Below are positions 43,807-52,941 of a DNA stretch of 64,000 nucleotides, one piece after another (the stretch's first letter is position 1; the number at the start of each line of letters is the position of its first letter). Under the pieces are notes generated by a model, which had not been told where the DNA came from, did not search any database, and saw nothing but the letters and a program-made list of their open reading frames with translations. The position numbers and the translations under genes were made by a program. Origin of the DNA: Cetobacterium sp050033475 (lineage in GTDB: Bacteria > Fusobacteriota > Fusobacteriia > Fusobacteriales > Fusobacteriaceae); NCBI RefSeq assembly GCF_050033475.1, contig NZ_CP188323.1, positions 52,668-116,667 on the forward strand, in the 5' to 3' direction.

Positions 43807-45110
43807 TATAAAAACTCCTTTATTAAGGTTATAAATTCTTCCATTCCTCTTTCATATAAATTACAATATTCTTTTAAATTATTTTTTAAAGGACCACTTT
43901 TTTGAATTTTAAAAAAATTAGTTTTACTTTGTTGATATGCAGTTATTCCTAATATATATGCAGTAAAATTACTTTTTGCTTGTTTTCCTTTTTTAAATTT
44001 CGGATCATAATAAATAGATGTGTCTTTGAGACCACTATATTTAATAGAAGCTCTTCTTATTACACATGGGATACAAGTCCCACAGTGACATGTTTTTTTT
44101 TCACTTCGATATCTTCCATTGTCAGGATGAGAACAAGACATTGTATTATGCAAATTATCTTTTAAAAAATTTATATTTTTACACTCTTTTATCATTTCTC
44201 CTTTAGTCTTAAATTGATATGGATTTATAAGTAAAATTGGTAAATCTAATTTATTAAGCAAAGTTTGAAGTAATTTTAAATAGTAAGGATGAGTTGTTCT
44301 AGTACTACTACTTCCATTTCTTGCAGAAGTTATTGGGATATTTAAAGAAATTAATCCATTTTCAGGAATATATAGTTCTATTTTTTTATTAAATGTTGAA
44401 GCTACTGCGATAGCATGTGCAAAAAACATAAATGATCTTGTTCTGGTTGTATCTTCTTTTCCTTTTGTTGCTCTGGCATGAAATTGAAAAAAATTATCTG
44501 TAGAAATAGAATAATTATTAGTAATTTGTTCTATTAAAACATCTTGATATTCTTTAACTCCTTTTCCACCACCAGAATGACTTACAAAAATTACTTTTTT
44601 TTGTTGCTCTAGTAGGTCGATTGCACCTATATATGAATCTAACCCTCCAGAAAACATACTGATAATATCTATATTTAAGTCTTTTTTATTCTTTTTTATA
44701 GTTTTTTCTATTTTCTTTTCATATACATTAAGTTCTCTTTTTCTAAATTCTAATTCCCAAATATCTCCACTTAAAAATGTGAGCATTTTTTCTATTAAAT
44801 CTTTATTTATTTTAAATTTTTCTATTTCTAAAATAGGAATATATAATTTAATTTTTCTTGTCCAGCCATCATTAAAATTTTTTCTTTTAATAATTCTGTC
44901 GGCACTAAACACAAAAATTGAAATATAATATAAATCTAAAGCTTCATAAGAACAAAAATTTGGTAAAGATTTTTTCTTTATGACTTCAAAAAATGTATGA
45001 AAAATATTTTTATTATTTTCCTTTTCTTTTTGAGCATATAAAATCTCATGTTTTTCTCTTAATTCAAATTTATCATCTTCATCATTTATTTTACAGATTA
45101 TATTTATCAT
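43806..45110 (-). CDS. qatC: Qat defence protein QatC (QueC-like)
   Basis: A 434-residue PP-loop ATP pyrophosphatase-type protein. The PP-loop is SGGLDS (154-159). A Cys cluster (C326, then C341-H-C343-x2-C346-x2-C349) is the zinc site of QueC. Residues 1-145 are an extra N-terminal domain absent from housekeeping QueC. QueC makes 7-cyano-7-deazaguanine; relatives in defence loci are, as I recall, reported to attach deazaguanine-type groups to a partner protein. Start and stop overlap its neighbours by one base, so expression is strictly coupled. Confidence 0.88.
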   Translation of the reverse strand: MINIICKINDEDDKFELREKHEILYAQKEKENNKNIFHTFFEVIKKKSLPNFCSYEALDLYYISIFVFSADRIIKRKNFNDGWTRKIKLYIPILEIEKFKINKDLIEKMLTFLSGDIWELEFRKRELNVYEKKIEKTIKKNKKDLNIDIISMFSGGLDSYIGAIDLLEQQKKVIFVSHSGGGKGVKEYQDVLIEQITNNYSISTDNFFQFHARATKGKEDTTRTRSFMFFAHAIAVASTFNKKIELYIPENGLISLNIPITSARNGSSSTRTTHPYYLKLLQTLLNKLDLPILLINPYQFKTKGEMIKECKNINFLKDNLHNTMSCSHPDNGRYRSEKKTCHCGTCIPCVIRRASIKYSGLKDTSIYYDPKFKKGKQAKSNFTAYILGITAYQQSKTNFFKIQKSGPLKNNLKEYCNLYERGMEEFITLIKEFL

Positions 45111-45889
45111 TATAAAGCTCCTTCCAATACTTCATAAGCATCAATATATAATTCTTCAATAATGTTAATAAGGTCTGTTTTAGAAAAATCCAATTTATTT
45201 TTTAAATTATTTTCAACAGTTTCACTTATATATAAGTTTAAGTTTTCTTCTAGTCTTATAATGTGCACAGGTTCCATTTTAGATAATTCACTTCTATTTG
45301 ATAAATCATTCATTAATCTTTCAAAGATATAATTAATTATAAATGTTTCAACAATATTATTATAATTTTCTTTTGTTAAATCATCTAACATAGTTATATC
45401 ACTATTTTTTTCACAAATATCCAGATATATATCTTCTATTGTATTTATCATAGCACTTCTAGCAACTGAATTTTCTTTTGAATCAGGAATAGGAGATAGT
45501 ATATTTATGATATCACTTAAAACGTCTTCTATATTTCGATTTTGATACTCTATTTTATTTTTTTCTAATACTTCTTTTATCCCTAAAGAAGAAATATTAG
45601 ATAAAAAATTACTTAAATTTTTAATTGCTTCTTTTCCTGATGAGGCAGATTTTCCAGCTTTTGTAGAACCACCTAAGGCTTTTATATATGTTTTTATTAC
45701 AGATTTTGCATCAGTATTACCAGATAAATAATTTGTCATTATAGTTTTTGCATTTTTCCATGGTAAAGAAATACTTTCTTCCTTATGTGTTTTTTCATCT
45801 TCTTTAGGAAGATATTCTTCAAGATCAAATCCCTCAGGCAAAAGAGGATTTCTATCTACAGGGCCATTATATCTACTAGATGTTCCCAT
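45110..45889 (-). CDS. qatB: Qat defence protein QatB
   Basis: A 259-residue protein, starting MGTSSRYNGP, a short conserved-looking N-terminal tail with Gly2, followed by a Pro-rich linker and an all-helical body. This N-terminus is typical of QatB, which in the Qat system is the partner modified by the QueC-like enzyme (recalled from recent literature, not verified here). The body has no enzyme motif. It overlaps qatA and qatC by one base each. Identification relies on position within a complete Qat operon plus the N-terminal motif. Confidence 0.82.
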   Translation of the reverse strand: MGTSSRYNGPVDRNPLLPEGFDLEEYLPKEDEKTHKEESISLPWKNAKTIMTNYLSGNTDAKSVIKTYIKALGGSTKAGKSASSGKEAIKNLSNFLSNISSLGIKEVLEKNKIEYQNRNIEDVLSDIINILSPIPDSKENSVARSAMINTIEDIYLDICEKNSDITMLDDLTKENYNNIVETFIINYIFERLMNDLSNRSELSKMEPVHIIRLEENLNLYISETVENNLKNKLDFSKTDLINIIEELYIDAYEVLEGAL

Positions 45890-47688
45890 TATTTTTCTCC
45901 TTTCTTAAATGTTCTTTCATATGCTTTTGTTAATTTAGCATTACTTTTTACCCACTCCTTAATTATTTCTAATAATTTTTCATCTTGATTATATGTTTCT
46001 TTGAGTACTGGAAAAATTGCGAATTGAATTTTAGATCCTGGAATATTTTTTAATATTTTCAACAAAATAGGTTTATGTTCTGTTCTAATTTTAGTATATT
46101 TAATTAATGAATTAAAATTTTTTATATTGATATCGTCATTAGTATAAATAGTATCTTTTAGATTTTCAAATATTATGTTAGATTCCATGTCTGTCAAAAT
46201 ATTTAAATCTTTCATTGCTTGTTTTTGTAAAGCATCGGAACCATTCAATAAGTTTTTTAATATTGTTTCTGCATTTGGACTTAATCTATATTTTATCTTA
46301 GTCATAATATTAAATGATTCCTCAGAAAAATATAGATAAGGCCTTAGGTCAATTGAAGATAAACTAGGCTCTAATTTGATCCAATCTATAATTTTTTCAT
46401 CAAGAATAAAATCTTTAAGATATTCAGGAACTTCTAAATCATTTTCAACTTTTTCTATTTCCATTATTTTTCCTTCTTCATTGATAAATGAGAAAATTTC
46501 ATTAAAATAATATGGATAAAAATATTCTAAAATCATTATTTTAGATAGAATATCTCTTTTTAATTCAACATTTTTATATTTTCCCATTTTTTCTCTCATT
46601 AATAGTGTATTTAAAAATCTTTTACAGTGCCTAGGATTTCCATTTAAGCCTTTAGTTAAAACAGGACTTAATCTTTCTGCCAAATAAATATCTTCTTTTA
46701 CTTTATCTTTAATTTCAGGATAAAAGTTTTCTATAAAATTATAAGATAATTCAAAATTTAGATCTTTTGAATTATTATTTAATATTTTTATAAATTTATT
46801 AAATTCGATAGTATTTAATGTTTTAGCTAAAAATAAACATGTTATATACTTATTCATTTCTTTTCTACTTAATTGAGGTATTTTAACTGGATATTGAATT
46901 AATTTTTCTAGATATTCTTTTCCAATATTAATACCACTACCTTCTATTTTTTTAAATTTTTGCTCAACTGCATTTTGCACATGTCTTTCATCAGCACCTA
47001 TAATAAAAGTTGTTTTTTCTGTAAAAAGAAATAATCTAATCGCTTCTAAGGTTTCAATGATTGTTTGAGAGTTACATCTGTCTAATTCATCAATAAAAAT
47101 AATAACTTTTTTTAAATCAAGAATATTTAATAATTCTTTAAAATCTTTTCTAAAATCTTTAATATTTTTTCTAAATTCTTCTGGTTTTGATATATCTTTT
47201 AATATCTGTTCGATATCTCCTTCAGAAACACCTTGTATTTTATCTTTTAGATCTACAATAATTTTAGTAAGTAATCCTGGTGGACCTGCTACTGCTCCAG
47301 TTATTGCATAATTTATGCCTGTTTTTAAAGATGTACTTGCAAGTTTTAAAAGATCTAAATTTTTGTATAATTTAGTAAAGATATCTTTTGCTTTATCCAA
47401 AAAATTTTTCTTTTCATTAAGTTCATCTAATATAGTTCCTAAAAAAGATATTTTGGCATCATCATATCCTTCAAAAAGCCAACCATTAAATTTTATACAT
47501 ACTATTTCTTGATCATCACTAAATTCATCTTGTAACATTTCCATTAAACTAGATTTACCACTTCCCCAATCTCCATAAATTCCAATACTTGCTGGTGATA
47601 AGGAGTCATCAGTTATGATATCTTTTAATATCATTTTCAAATAATCAAAATTCAAATAATCTATTTTTGTTTCAGAATCTTTCCACAT
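45889..47688 (-). CDS. qatA: Qat defence protein QatA (KAP family P-loop NTPase)
   Basis: A 599-residue KAP ATPase. Walker A is GDWGSGKSS (39-47) and Walker B is IIFIDELDRC (196-205). Between them lies a hydrophobic Gly-rich segment (about 124-146), the membrane insertion typical of KAP proteins. It is the first gene of the Qat operon, with GGGGAG before the ATG. Its promoter region contains an 18-bp palindrome overlapping a TATACT box. It probably acts at the membrane as sensor or motor of the system; the mechanism is not deduced from sequence. Confidence 0.88.
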   Translation of the reverse strand: MWKDSETKIDYLNFDYLKMILKDIITDDSLSPASIGIYGDWGSGKSSLMEMLQDEFSDDQEIVCIKFNGWLFEGYDDAKISFLGTILDELNEKKNFLDKAKDIFTKLYKNLDLLKLASTSLKTGINYAITGAVAGPPGLLTKIIVDLKDKIQGVSEGDIEQILKDISKPEEFRKNIKDFRKDFKELLNILDLKKVIIFIDELDRCNSQTIIETLEAIRLFLFTEKTTFIIGADERHVQNAVEQKFKKIEGSGINIGKEYLEKLIQYPVKIPQLSRKEMNKYITCLFLAKTLNTIEFNKFIKILNNNSKDLNFELSYNFIENFYPEIKDKVKEDIYLAERLSPVLTKGLNGNPRHCKRFLNTLLMREKMGKYKNVELKRDILSKIMILEYFYPYYFNEIFSFINEEGKIMEIEKVENDLEVPEYLKDFILDEKIIDWIKLEPSLSSIDLRPYLYFSEESFNIMTKIKYRLSPNAETILKNLLNGSDALQKQAMKDLNILTDMESNIIFENLKDTIYTNDDINIKNFNSLIKYTKIRTEHKPILLKILKNIPGSKIQFAIFPVLKETYNQDEKLLEIIKEWVKSNAKLTKAYERTFKKGEK

Positions 47689-47726
47689 ATTTTCTCCCCA
47701 TTATTTTTATAATTTTTATTTAAAGC

Positions 47727-47745
47727 ATACTATTTTAATAGTATA
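47727..47745 (-). promoter_or_regulatory. Palindrome over the qat promoter
   Basis: ATACTATTTTAATAGTAT (47727-47744, 8-bp arms) overlaps a minus-strand TATACT -10 box (47740-47745) about 50 nt before the qatA ATG. It may be an operator; no regulator gene is adjacent. Confidence 0.45.
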
Positions 47746-47916
47746 ATAACCTTTACAAAAATACAAGTAATACATCATTTATTTTATTTTAGATTTTTAA
47801 AGAAATTAATTATGATTTAAAAATTTTTAATTAAGAAAAAATTAATATTTGATTTTTAAGAAATAATAGGGTACTAAATATTGTATAGAGTGTTTTTTAA
47901 ATCAGGAGGTTTTACA

Positions 47917-48234
47917 ATGAAAGCAAAGGGACTTGATAATATTATTAAAAATCTAAAAAAATTAGAAAAAAACACTAAAGAATTAAATGGAACTTATGAA
48001 ATTCCTGTAAAAATTTTATTTAATAATAAATTTATGAGTAAATATACTAATTTTGATAGTTTTGAAGAATTTATTGAAGCTATTCCAGATGAGGCAAAAT
48101 TTGAAGATATAGAAGATGAAATACTTCATGAACATGTTTGCAATTTTACAATTTTTTCATCTTGGAATGAAATGCTTAAAAAAGCTGGATATTTATATGC
48201 AAAAGCTCAGTTTTTCAAAGGAGTTAAATTTTAA
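47917..48234 (+). CDS. Small hypothetical protein, first gene of a two-gene cassette
   Basis: A 105-residue protein, start ATG 47917 with AGGAGG 8 nt upstream; an upstream in-frame TTG lacks a ribosome site. It begins MKAKGLDNIIKNLKKLEKNT and contains the blocks LFNNKFMSKYTNFDSFEEFI and EHVCNFTIFSSWNEML. Similar short proteins are common and unannotated; the start weakly recalls phage HK97 gp10-like proteins. It overlaps the next gene by one base. Function unknown. Confidence 0.65.
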   Translation: MKAKGLDNIIKNLKKLEKNTKELNGTYEIPVKILFNNKFMSKYTNFDSFEEFIEAIPDEAKFEDIEDEILHEHVCNFTIFSSWNEMLKKAGYLYAKAQFFKGVKF

Positions 48235-48608
48235 TGAATATAGAATTACAAATTCAATTAGCAAAACAAATATGGGATGAAGTTGAAGGCAATCCAAATA
48301 GTATGTATATTTATATTAGTCGTAACTTAACTAAAGAAGAACATTTAGCAATTGAAGATTTATTAAAAAAAGGTGTAATAAAAAGAAATAATCATTTTCT
48401 TTCTATTAACTCACAAACAAAGTTTTTTTTAGAAAATAATGGAAAAACTAAGCTAGAAATTAAAGATGATCAAGAAAGAAAACGAAAAGAGAAGGAGATT
48501 GAATTATCAAAAGAAGCTAACTCTATTTCTAAAAAATCAATGTTAATTTCTGGACTTGCTTTGATTATATCGATTATAAGTCTTTGTATTACTTTAGTAA
48601 AAAAATAA
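48234..48608 (+). CDS. Small membrane-anchored hypothetical protein
   Basis: A 124-residue protein. Its N-terminal 70 residues look like a winged-helix-type fold (IYISRNLTKEEHLAIEDLLK, KGVIKRNNHFLSI). A charged coiled coil follows (about 78-98), then one C-terminal membrane segment (MLISGLALIISIISLCITLV). It starts at the last base of the preceding gene's stop codon, so both are made together. The pairing of a soluble protein and a tail-anchored one may be a toxin-immunity or defence cassette, but nothing proves it. Confidence 0.65.
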   Translation: MNIELQIQLAKQIWDEVEGNPNSMYIYISRNLTKEEHLAIEDLLKKGVIKRNNHFLSINSQTKFFLENNGKTKLEIKDDQERKRKEKEIELSKEANSISKKSMLISGLALIISIISLCITLVKK

Positions 48609-48660
48609 GAGAATATTAAATAGTTAATTTATGCGAATTCATAAAAATATAAAAAGGTAT

Positions 48661-48839
48661 ACTTTAAGGTATAATTTCTGAAAGTATCAATATTTGAGCA
48701 TTTGAATTGAATCTCTAAAAAGCCTTTAAATGAAAATGGTCATATTCTAGGTCAAAACCTTGTAAGACAATGGCTTATAGGGCAAATAAGAAGGTCAAAA
48801 AAACCAGGAAATATTAAAATTCCTGGTTTTTCTGTTTTT
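48661..48839. repeat. Dispersed 180-bp intergenic element, copy 2
   Basis: Ungapped match to 24141-24319. The terminator hairpin here is perfect (AAAACCAGGAA 48800-48810/TTCCTGGTTTT 48820-48830). It lies between the two-gene cassette and the 3' end of a broken resolvase gene, which leaves both the small-RNA and the mobile-element readings open. Confidence 0.7.
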
Positions 48840-48885
48840 TAGCCTCTTCCTTCTCTTTTTAGATCTCTTCCCAATCTCTGACTAA

Positions 48886-49295
48886 CTAATAGAAGGTGCA
48901 ATGTTTGAGCTTTAGCATCTTTTTAGCTTGAACACCTGTAATTTTTCTAGTTTTCCAGATAGGATATACAGATTCCCAGTTTTCAGGAAAAAGAATAGGT
49001 TTTCTACCCTTATATTTTCCTTAAAAGATACTAATTCTACATTTTTTCTTTTAAGTTCTTCAGTGATAAATAGTAAATCCTTGGTAGATCTTACAAGTCT
49101 AAAGAAATCATGAATATAAATAGTATCTCCTTCTCTAGCAAATTCTAACATTTTTTGAAGTTCAGCTCTACTACCCATGTCTTTTCCAGAAACTTTCTCA
49201 ATGAAAAGTTTTTCAATTCCATGTTCTTTCATTTTTTCCAACTGTCTAGCTTCATTTTACTCTACAGTAGAAACTCTCACATAACCAATTTTCAT
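48886..49295 (-). pseudogene. Serine recombinase (resolvase/invertase), internally deleted pseudogene
   Basis: From ATG 49295 it reads MKIGYVRVSTVE, then a TAA stop (49257-49259), then NEARQLEKMKEHGIEKLFIE and on to LVSFKENI, as in Tn3/Pin-type resolvases. The catalytic Ser is in VSTVE. At about 49015 the frame changes and continues GKYKGRKPILFPENWESVYP to a C-terminal helix-turn-helix and stop at 48886. The segment normally between (about 40 residues) is missing. GGAAAATATA at the joint can serve both ends, so the deletion probably used short homology. GGAGG precedes the ATG. Confidence 0.85.
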
Positions 49296-49468
49296 TCTAT
49301 AACCTCCCTATGCACTCTTGAGTTAAGAACAAATAAACTTAATTATAAATATCTATTTAATAATCGTTTATAATAAATTAAATAAGGGGGGCTAAGGATA
49401 CAAATATAAAACTGTCCTAATAAAATTTGGACCCTATATTAAACACATTTTATTTAACTCGATCTTTT

Positions 49469-52400
49469 TTAAAGTCTTCCTAAAAAGAAATTCTCAATAT
49501 AATCCCAGTATTCTTCATTGCTTCTTTTATGAGAAAAAAAATTCTCAAGAATTTCATCAGATTTTGTTCCGACTTGAAAAATCCTAGATATAATACTATT
49601 CTTATAATTAGAACTATTTGATATTATTTGTAGTTTTATCGGATCGTTGATTCTAATGAAAATTTTTGAACTCTCTCCTCCATTAACTTCATAGACTCCC
49701 AATTCAAATGTTTGCAATAAAGAAGCCATTCTCATATATTTAGAATTTTTACATAGATATCTTGAAAATTTTGTATTTTCTTCATTAAACATCTCATAAA
49801 AATCTCTAATGATATTACTTTTAAATTTTGAATAATTTCCAGCAATTAAAATATAAGTTTCTTCATTTTTTTCTTGATTTTTTCTTACTCTTAAAAATTT
49901 ATCAGAAGAATTTTTATTATTTAATGGATCAGGAGCAAAGCTATATAATGTTAAAATAATATTACATATTTTTTTTATAAATAGTTTACTTTTATCTTTT
50001 AAATTTTCATGTAAAAATAATTCTAAAGTATCTTTTGTGAAATATCCTTTTATACTTTTTAATACTTCTTGGATAGAAAGAAGATATTTCTCTAAAGTTT
50101 CTACCGTTTTAAAAAAATCTTCATTTAATTCAATTTTTAATTTAATTCTACTAGTTATATGATTTTGATTAAAAATTTCTCCATTGAAAAACTTTCTGAT
50201 AAAATCTGGATAACTAATATCATTAAAATTTTCTTCCCAATAAGTAGAAGTGTCAAAAGAATATATATCTCCTGGATCAGAAATATGTATTATTTCTTGT
50301 TTTTTTCCATAGCCTATGGTTCTATCTAACCGAGAATTATTTTGTTTGTTTTGAACCTTTATAAAATATTTTTTATTTGTTTCAGTTAAAATATTATTTA
50401 CTTCATTATCATCAATAACAACAAATAAAGAAGTGAAAAAAACCTTAGGCCTAGCAATAACAACACTATAACTATATTTTTCTAAAAGATCTTTTTCTAA
50501 AAATAAAAGTGCTTGTTTTAATTTTTTTTCTAAGTCTTGCTCTTTTTCTAAAAATATATGACTAAAACTTTCAATTGATATAAGCATATTTGCTTTATAT
50601 TTATTTAATTTATATAATTCAATTAGTTTATCAATAACTAATTGCATTTGCCATTGCTTAACTCCAGATATACTTCTCAGTAATCTAGCATACTTTAAAT
50701 CTCTTTTATTAAAATCAATTTCGGCAAGTCCTTGAGAGGATTTATTTCTTGCACAACGACCAATTTCTTGTACATAATCAGCTAAATCTCCGCTTAAAGC
50801 ATAGTGATAAATATTTTCAATATCAGGAATATCAATTCCCATACCAAAAGCTTTTGTAGCCATCATTATTTTTTTATTGTTATTTTTAAAATCATCTTGG
50901 AAACTTATTTTATCTTGATAGGATAATTTCCCTGTATATCTTGCAACATATTTTAAAGTTTCACCTTTTAAACTTAAATAATTTTCATCAACATGTTTTG
51001 CATATGGAAAATAAAAAATAGATTTTTTATTGTTATTTATTTTTTCTTTTATTCTTAATTTTATCATTTCTGATTTATTGAAATCATAGGAACCTTGGTC
51101 AGGAGTAAAAGAATTAATACGAAAAGTTATATTATCTTTTCTAACTTCTCCAATATGAATTTTTGGTGATTCTAAGTTTAAAGATTGTATAATATCAAAA
51201 ACCGTATCACATTCTCCATTATATATTGCAGTTGCGGTTAAAGCGACTATTGGAAATTCATATTGTTTATTTCTTTTTATCTTATTAACATAATTTCCTA
51301 TCAATAAATAATCGACTCTGAAATTTTTACCCCATGTACTAACCGTATGAGCTTCATCTATTACAATCATTCCGATCTCTCTATCTCCAATTAAATTTTC
51401 AATTGACGAATTTAATTGTAATAGTTCTGGAGATAAATAAACTATAGATATTTTCCCTGATTTAATTTCTTCTATATATTTTTCCTTTTCTATAAAAGAT
51501 ACATCTGAGTTTAAAAAGCAGGCATAATCAATACCACGTTCTTTTAATCCTTCTATTTGATCTTTCATTAAAGCTTTTAGAGGTGAAACTACAATAGTTA
51601 AATAATTATATTTTTCTTTAATATAAATAGCTGGTATTTGGAAAAAAATAGATTTCCCTGCTCCTGTTGGAGCTGTTAAAAATATATTCTCATATTTCTT
51701 TTTAGTTTCAGATTTAAAATCCCTTTTAGCATTCTCAATTTCACAAACAATTTCTTCGATAATATCTCCCTGTGAAATTAAAATTTTATCTTTTGAAACT
51801 TCAGGTTTTTCATAAAATTTTAATTCTCTAAAGTGATTACTATTCCAATGTTTTTTTAATATTTCATTAAATTCTTTTCGATATTCTTTTTTATATTCAA
51901 TTTTTTTGTTATAAAAATTTAAAGAAATATGATTTTTTTCACATAAAAAATTAAATATGTTTAATTCATTTAATGCTTTATTCGTCTTTTTAAAAGTTGG
52001 TTCTAATATTAAATTTAACTCAGAAATAGACTTTTTATTGTTTAGTAAGTTATATTTTAATTCTTCTAATATAAATTCTTCTTTTTTAGAAGGTGGATAA
52101 GAATAATATAAATTTTTATTATATTCTTCATTTTTAACAATGAAATTTTCTAATATTTCATTAAAAATTGGTACTTTTATAATATTATTATATTCTTTAT
52201 TATCTAAATCTTTAAATATAACATAAGTTTTATCATTATTTTCTATAATATCTCCAAAATAATTTTCATAGATATTAGGTTCACTCTCTAAGAGTTTTTC
52301 ACTCTCTTTATTTGAAAGATATTCAAATAATAAATCATTTTTTTCTAATTCATATGGATAATATTTTAATAGATTATTTTCTATAATATAAATCTTATTT

Positions 52401-52675
52401 TCATATAATTTTATATGGTCACGAATAGCTAAAATTTCTTCATAACGGCCTAAATAAATACCTTCATCCATATTTAAAAGTTGTTTATATAATGCACGTG
52501 TTTTAGTTTTTAAAATTTCCAAAGGATTTATCTCATTAAATATCTCTGGAAAAAAAGCTGGTTCAATAGTTTTAGATAATTCTTTAAAAATATTTTTATC
52601 AAATCCTTTTAATATAATTAAACAATTTTCTTTAGATTTTAAATTGTTCATTGTTGTTTCTAATAAATGTATCAT
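49469..52675 (-). CDS. Large RecQ-like DNA helicase with unknown N-terminal extension
   Basis: A 1068-residue protein. Residues 1-300 are of unknown type. A RecQ-type SF2 core follows: Walker A APTGAGKS (335-342), VVSPLKALMKDQ, DEAH (440-443), ALTATA near 476, and MATKAFGMGIDIPD to QEIGRCARN. The C-terminal 400 residues are also unassigned. It lacks the zinc and HRDC domains of housekeeping RecQ and is much longer, a pattern seen in helicases of defence islands. It unwinds DNA with ATP; a role in anti-phage action is inferred only from location. Transcribed alone, leftward. Confidence 0.82.
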   Translation of the reverse strand: MIHLLETTMNNLKSKENCLIILKGFDKNIFKELSKTIEPAFFPEIFNEINPLEILKTKTRALYKQLLNMDEGIYLGRYEEILAIRDHIKLYENKIYIIENNLLKYYPYELEKNDLLFEYLSNKESEKLLESEPNIYENYFGDIIENNDKTYVIFKDLDNKEYNNIIKVPIFNEILENFIVKNEEYNKNLYYSYPPSKKEEFILEELKYNLLNNKKSISELNLILEPTFKKTNKALNELNIFNFLCEKNHISLNFYNKKIEYKKEYRKEFNEILKKHWNSNHFRELKFYEKPEVSKDKILISQGDIIEEIVCEIENAKRDFKSETKKKYENIFLTAPTGAGKSIFFQIPAIYIKEKYNYLTIVVSPLKALMKDQIEGLKERGIDYACFLNSDVSFIEKEKYIEEIKSGKISIVYLSPELLQLNSSIENLIGDREIGMIVIDEAHTVSTWGKNFRVDYLLIGNYVNKIKRNKQYEFPIVALTATAIYNGECDTVFDIIQSLNLESPKIHIGEVRKDNITFRINSFTPDQGSYDFNKSEMIKLRIKEKINNNKKSIFYFPYAKHVDENYLSLKGETLKYVARYTGKLSYQDKISFQDDFKNNNKKIMMATKAFGMGIDIPDIENIYHYALSGDLADYVQEIGRCARNKSSQGLAEIDFNKRDLKYARLLRSISGVKQWQMQLVIDKLIELYKLNKYKANMLISIESFSHIFLEKEQDLEKKLKQALLFLEKDLLEKYSYSVVIARPKVFFTSLFVVIDDNEVNNILTETNKKYFIKVQNKQNNSRLDRTIGYGKKQEIIHISDPGDIYSFDTSTYWEENFNDISYPDFIRKFFNGEIFNQNHITSRIKLKIELNEDFFKTVETLEKYLLSIQEVLKSIKGYFTKDTLELFLHENLKDKSKLFIKKICNIILTLYSFAPDPLNNKNSSDKFLRVRKNQEKNEETYILIAGNYSKFKSNIIRDFYEMFNEENTKFSRYLCKNSKYMRMASLLQTFELGVYEVNGGESSKIFIRINDPIKLQIISNSSNYKNSIISRIFQVGTKSDEILENFFSHKRSNEEYWDYIENFFLGRL

Positions 52676-52941
52676 TATTATCTCCCCCTAAAGATATAAA
52701 AAACGTTTACCTATATAAGTATATATTATTTTATTTTTAATATTAGTTTATTAAATATAAATTAAAAAAAATTAAGTGAAGCCTTAAATATACTTAGGCT
52801 ATTATTTTAAAATAGACTTATAGCAAAGAAAGTGCAAATTTTAATATAAAAAGTATATAACTATAATTAATTATATCTATTTTAAAAATATTCTGTCCAT
52901 AAGCTATACTTAGAATATAAATATTTAAATGGAGGAGAGAT

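Noticed and set aside
43980..44165. Plus-strand frame inside qatC
   Set aside because: Antisense shadow of the Cys-rich zinc region; no start signal.
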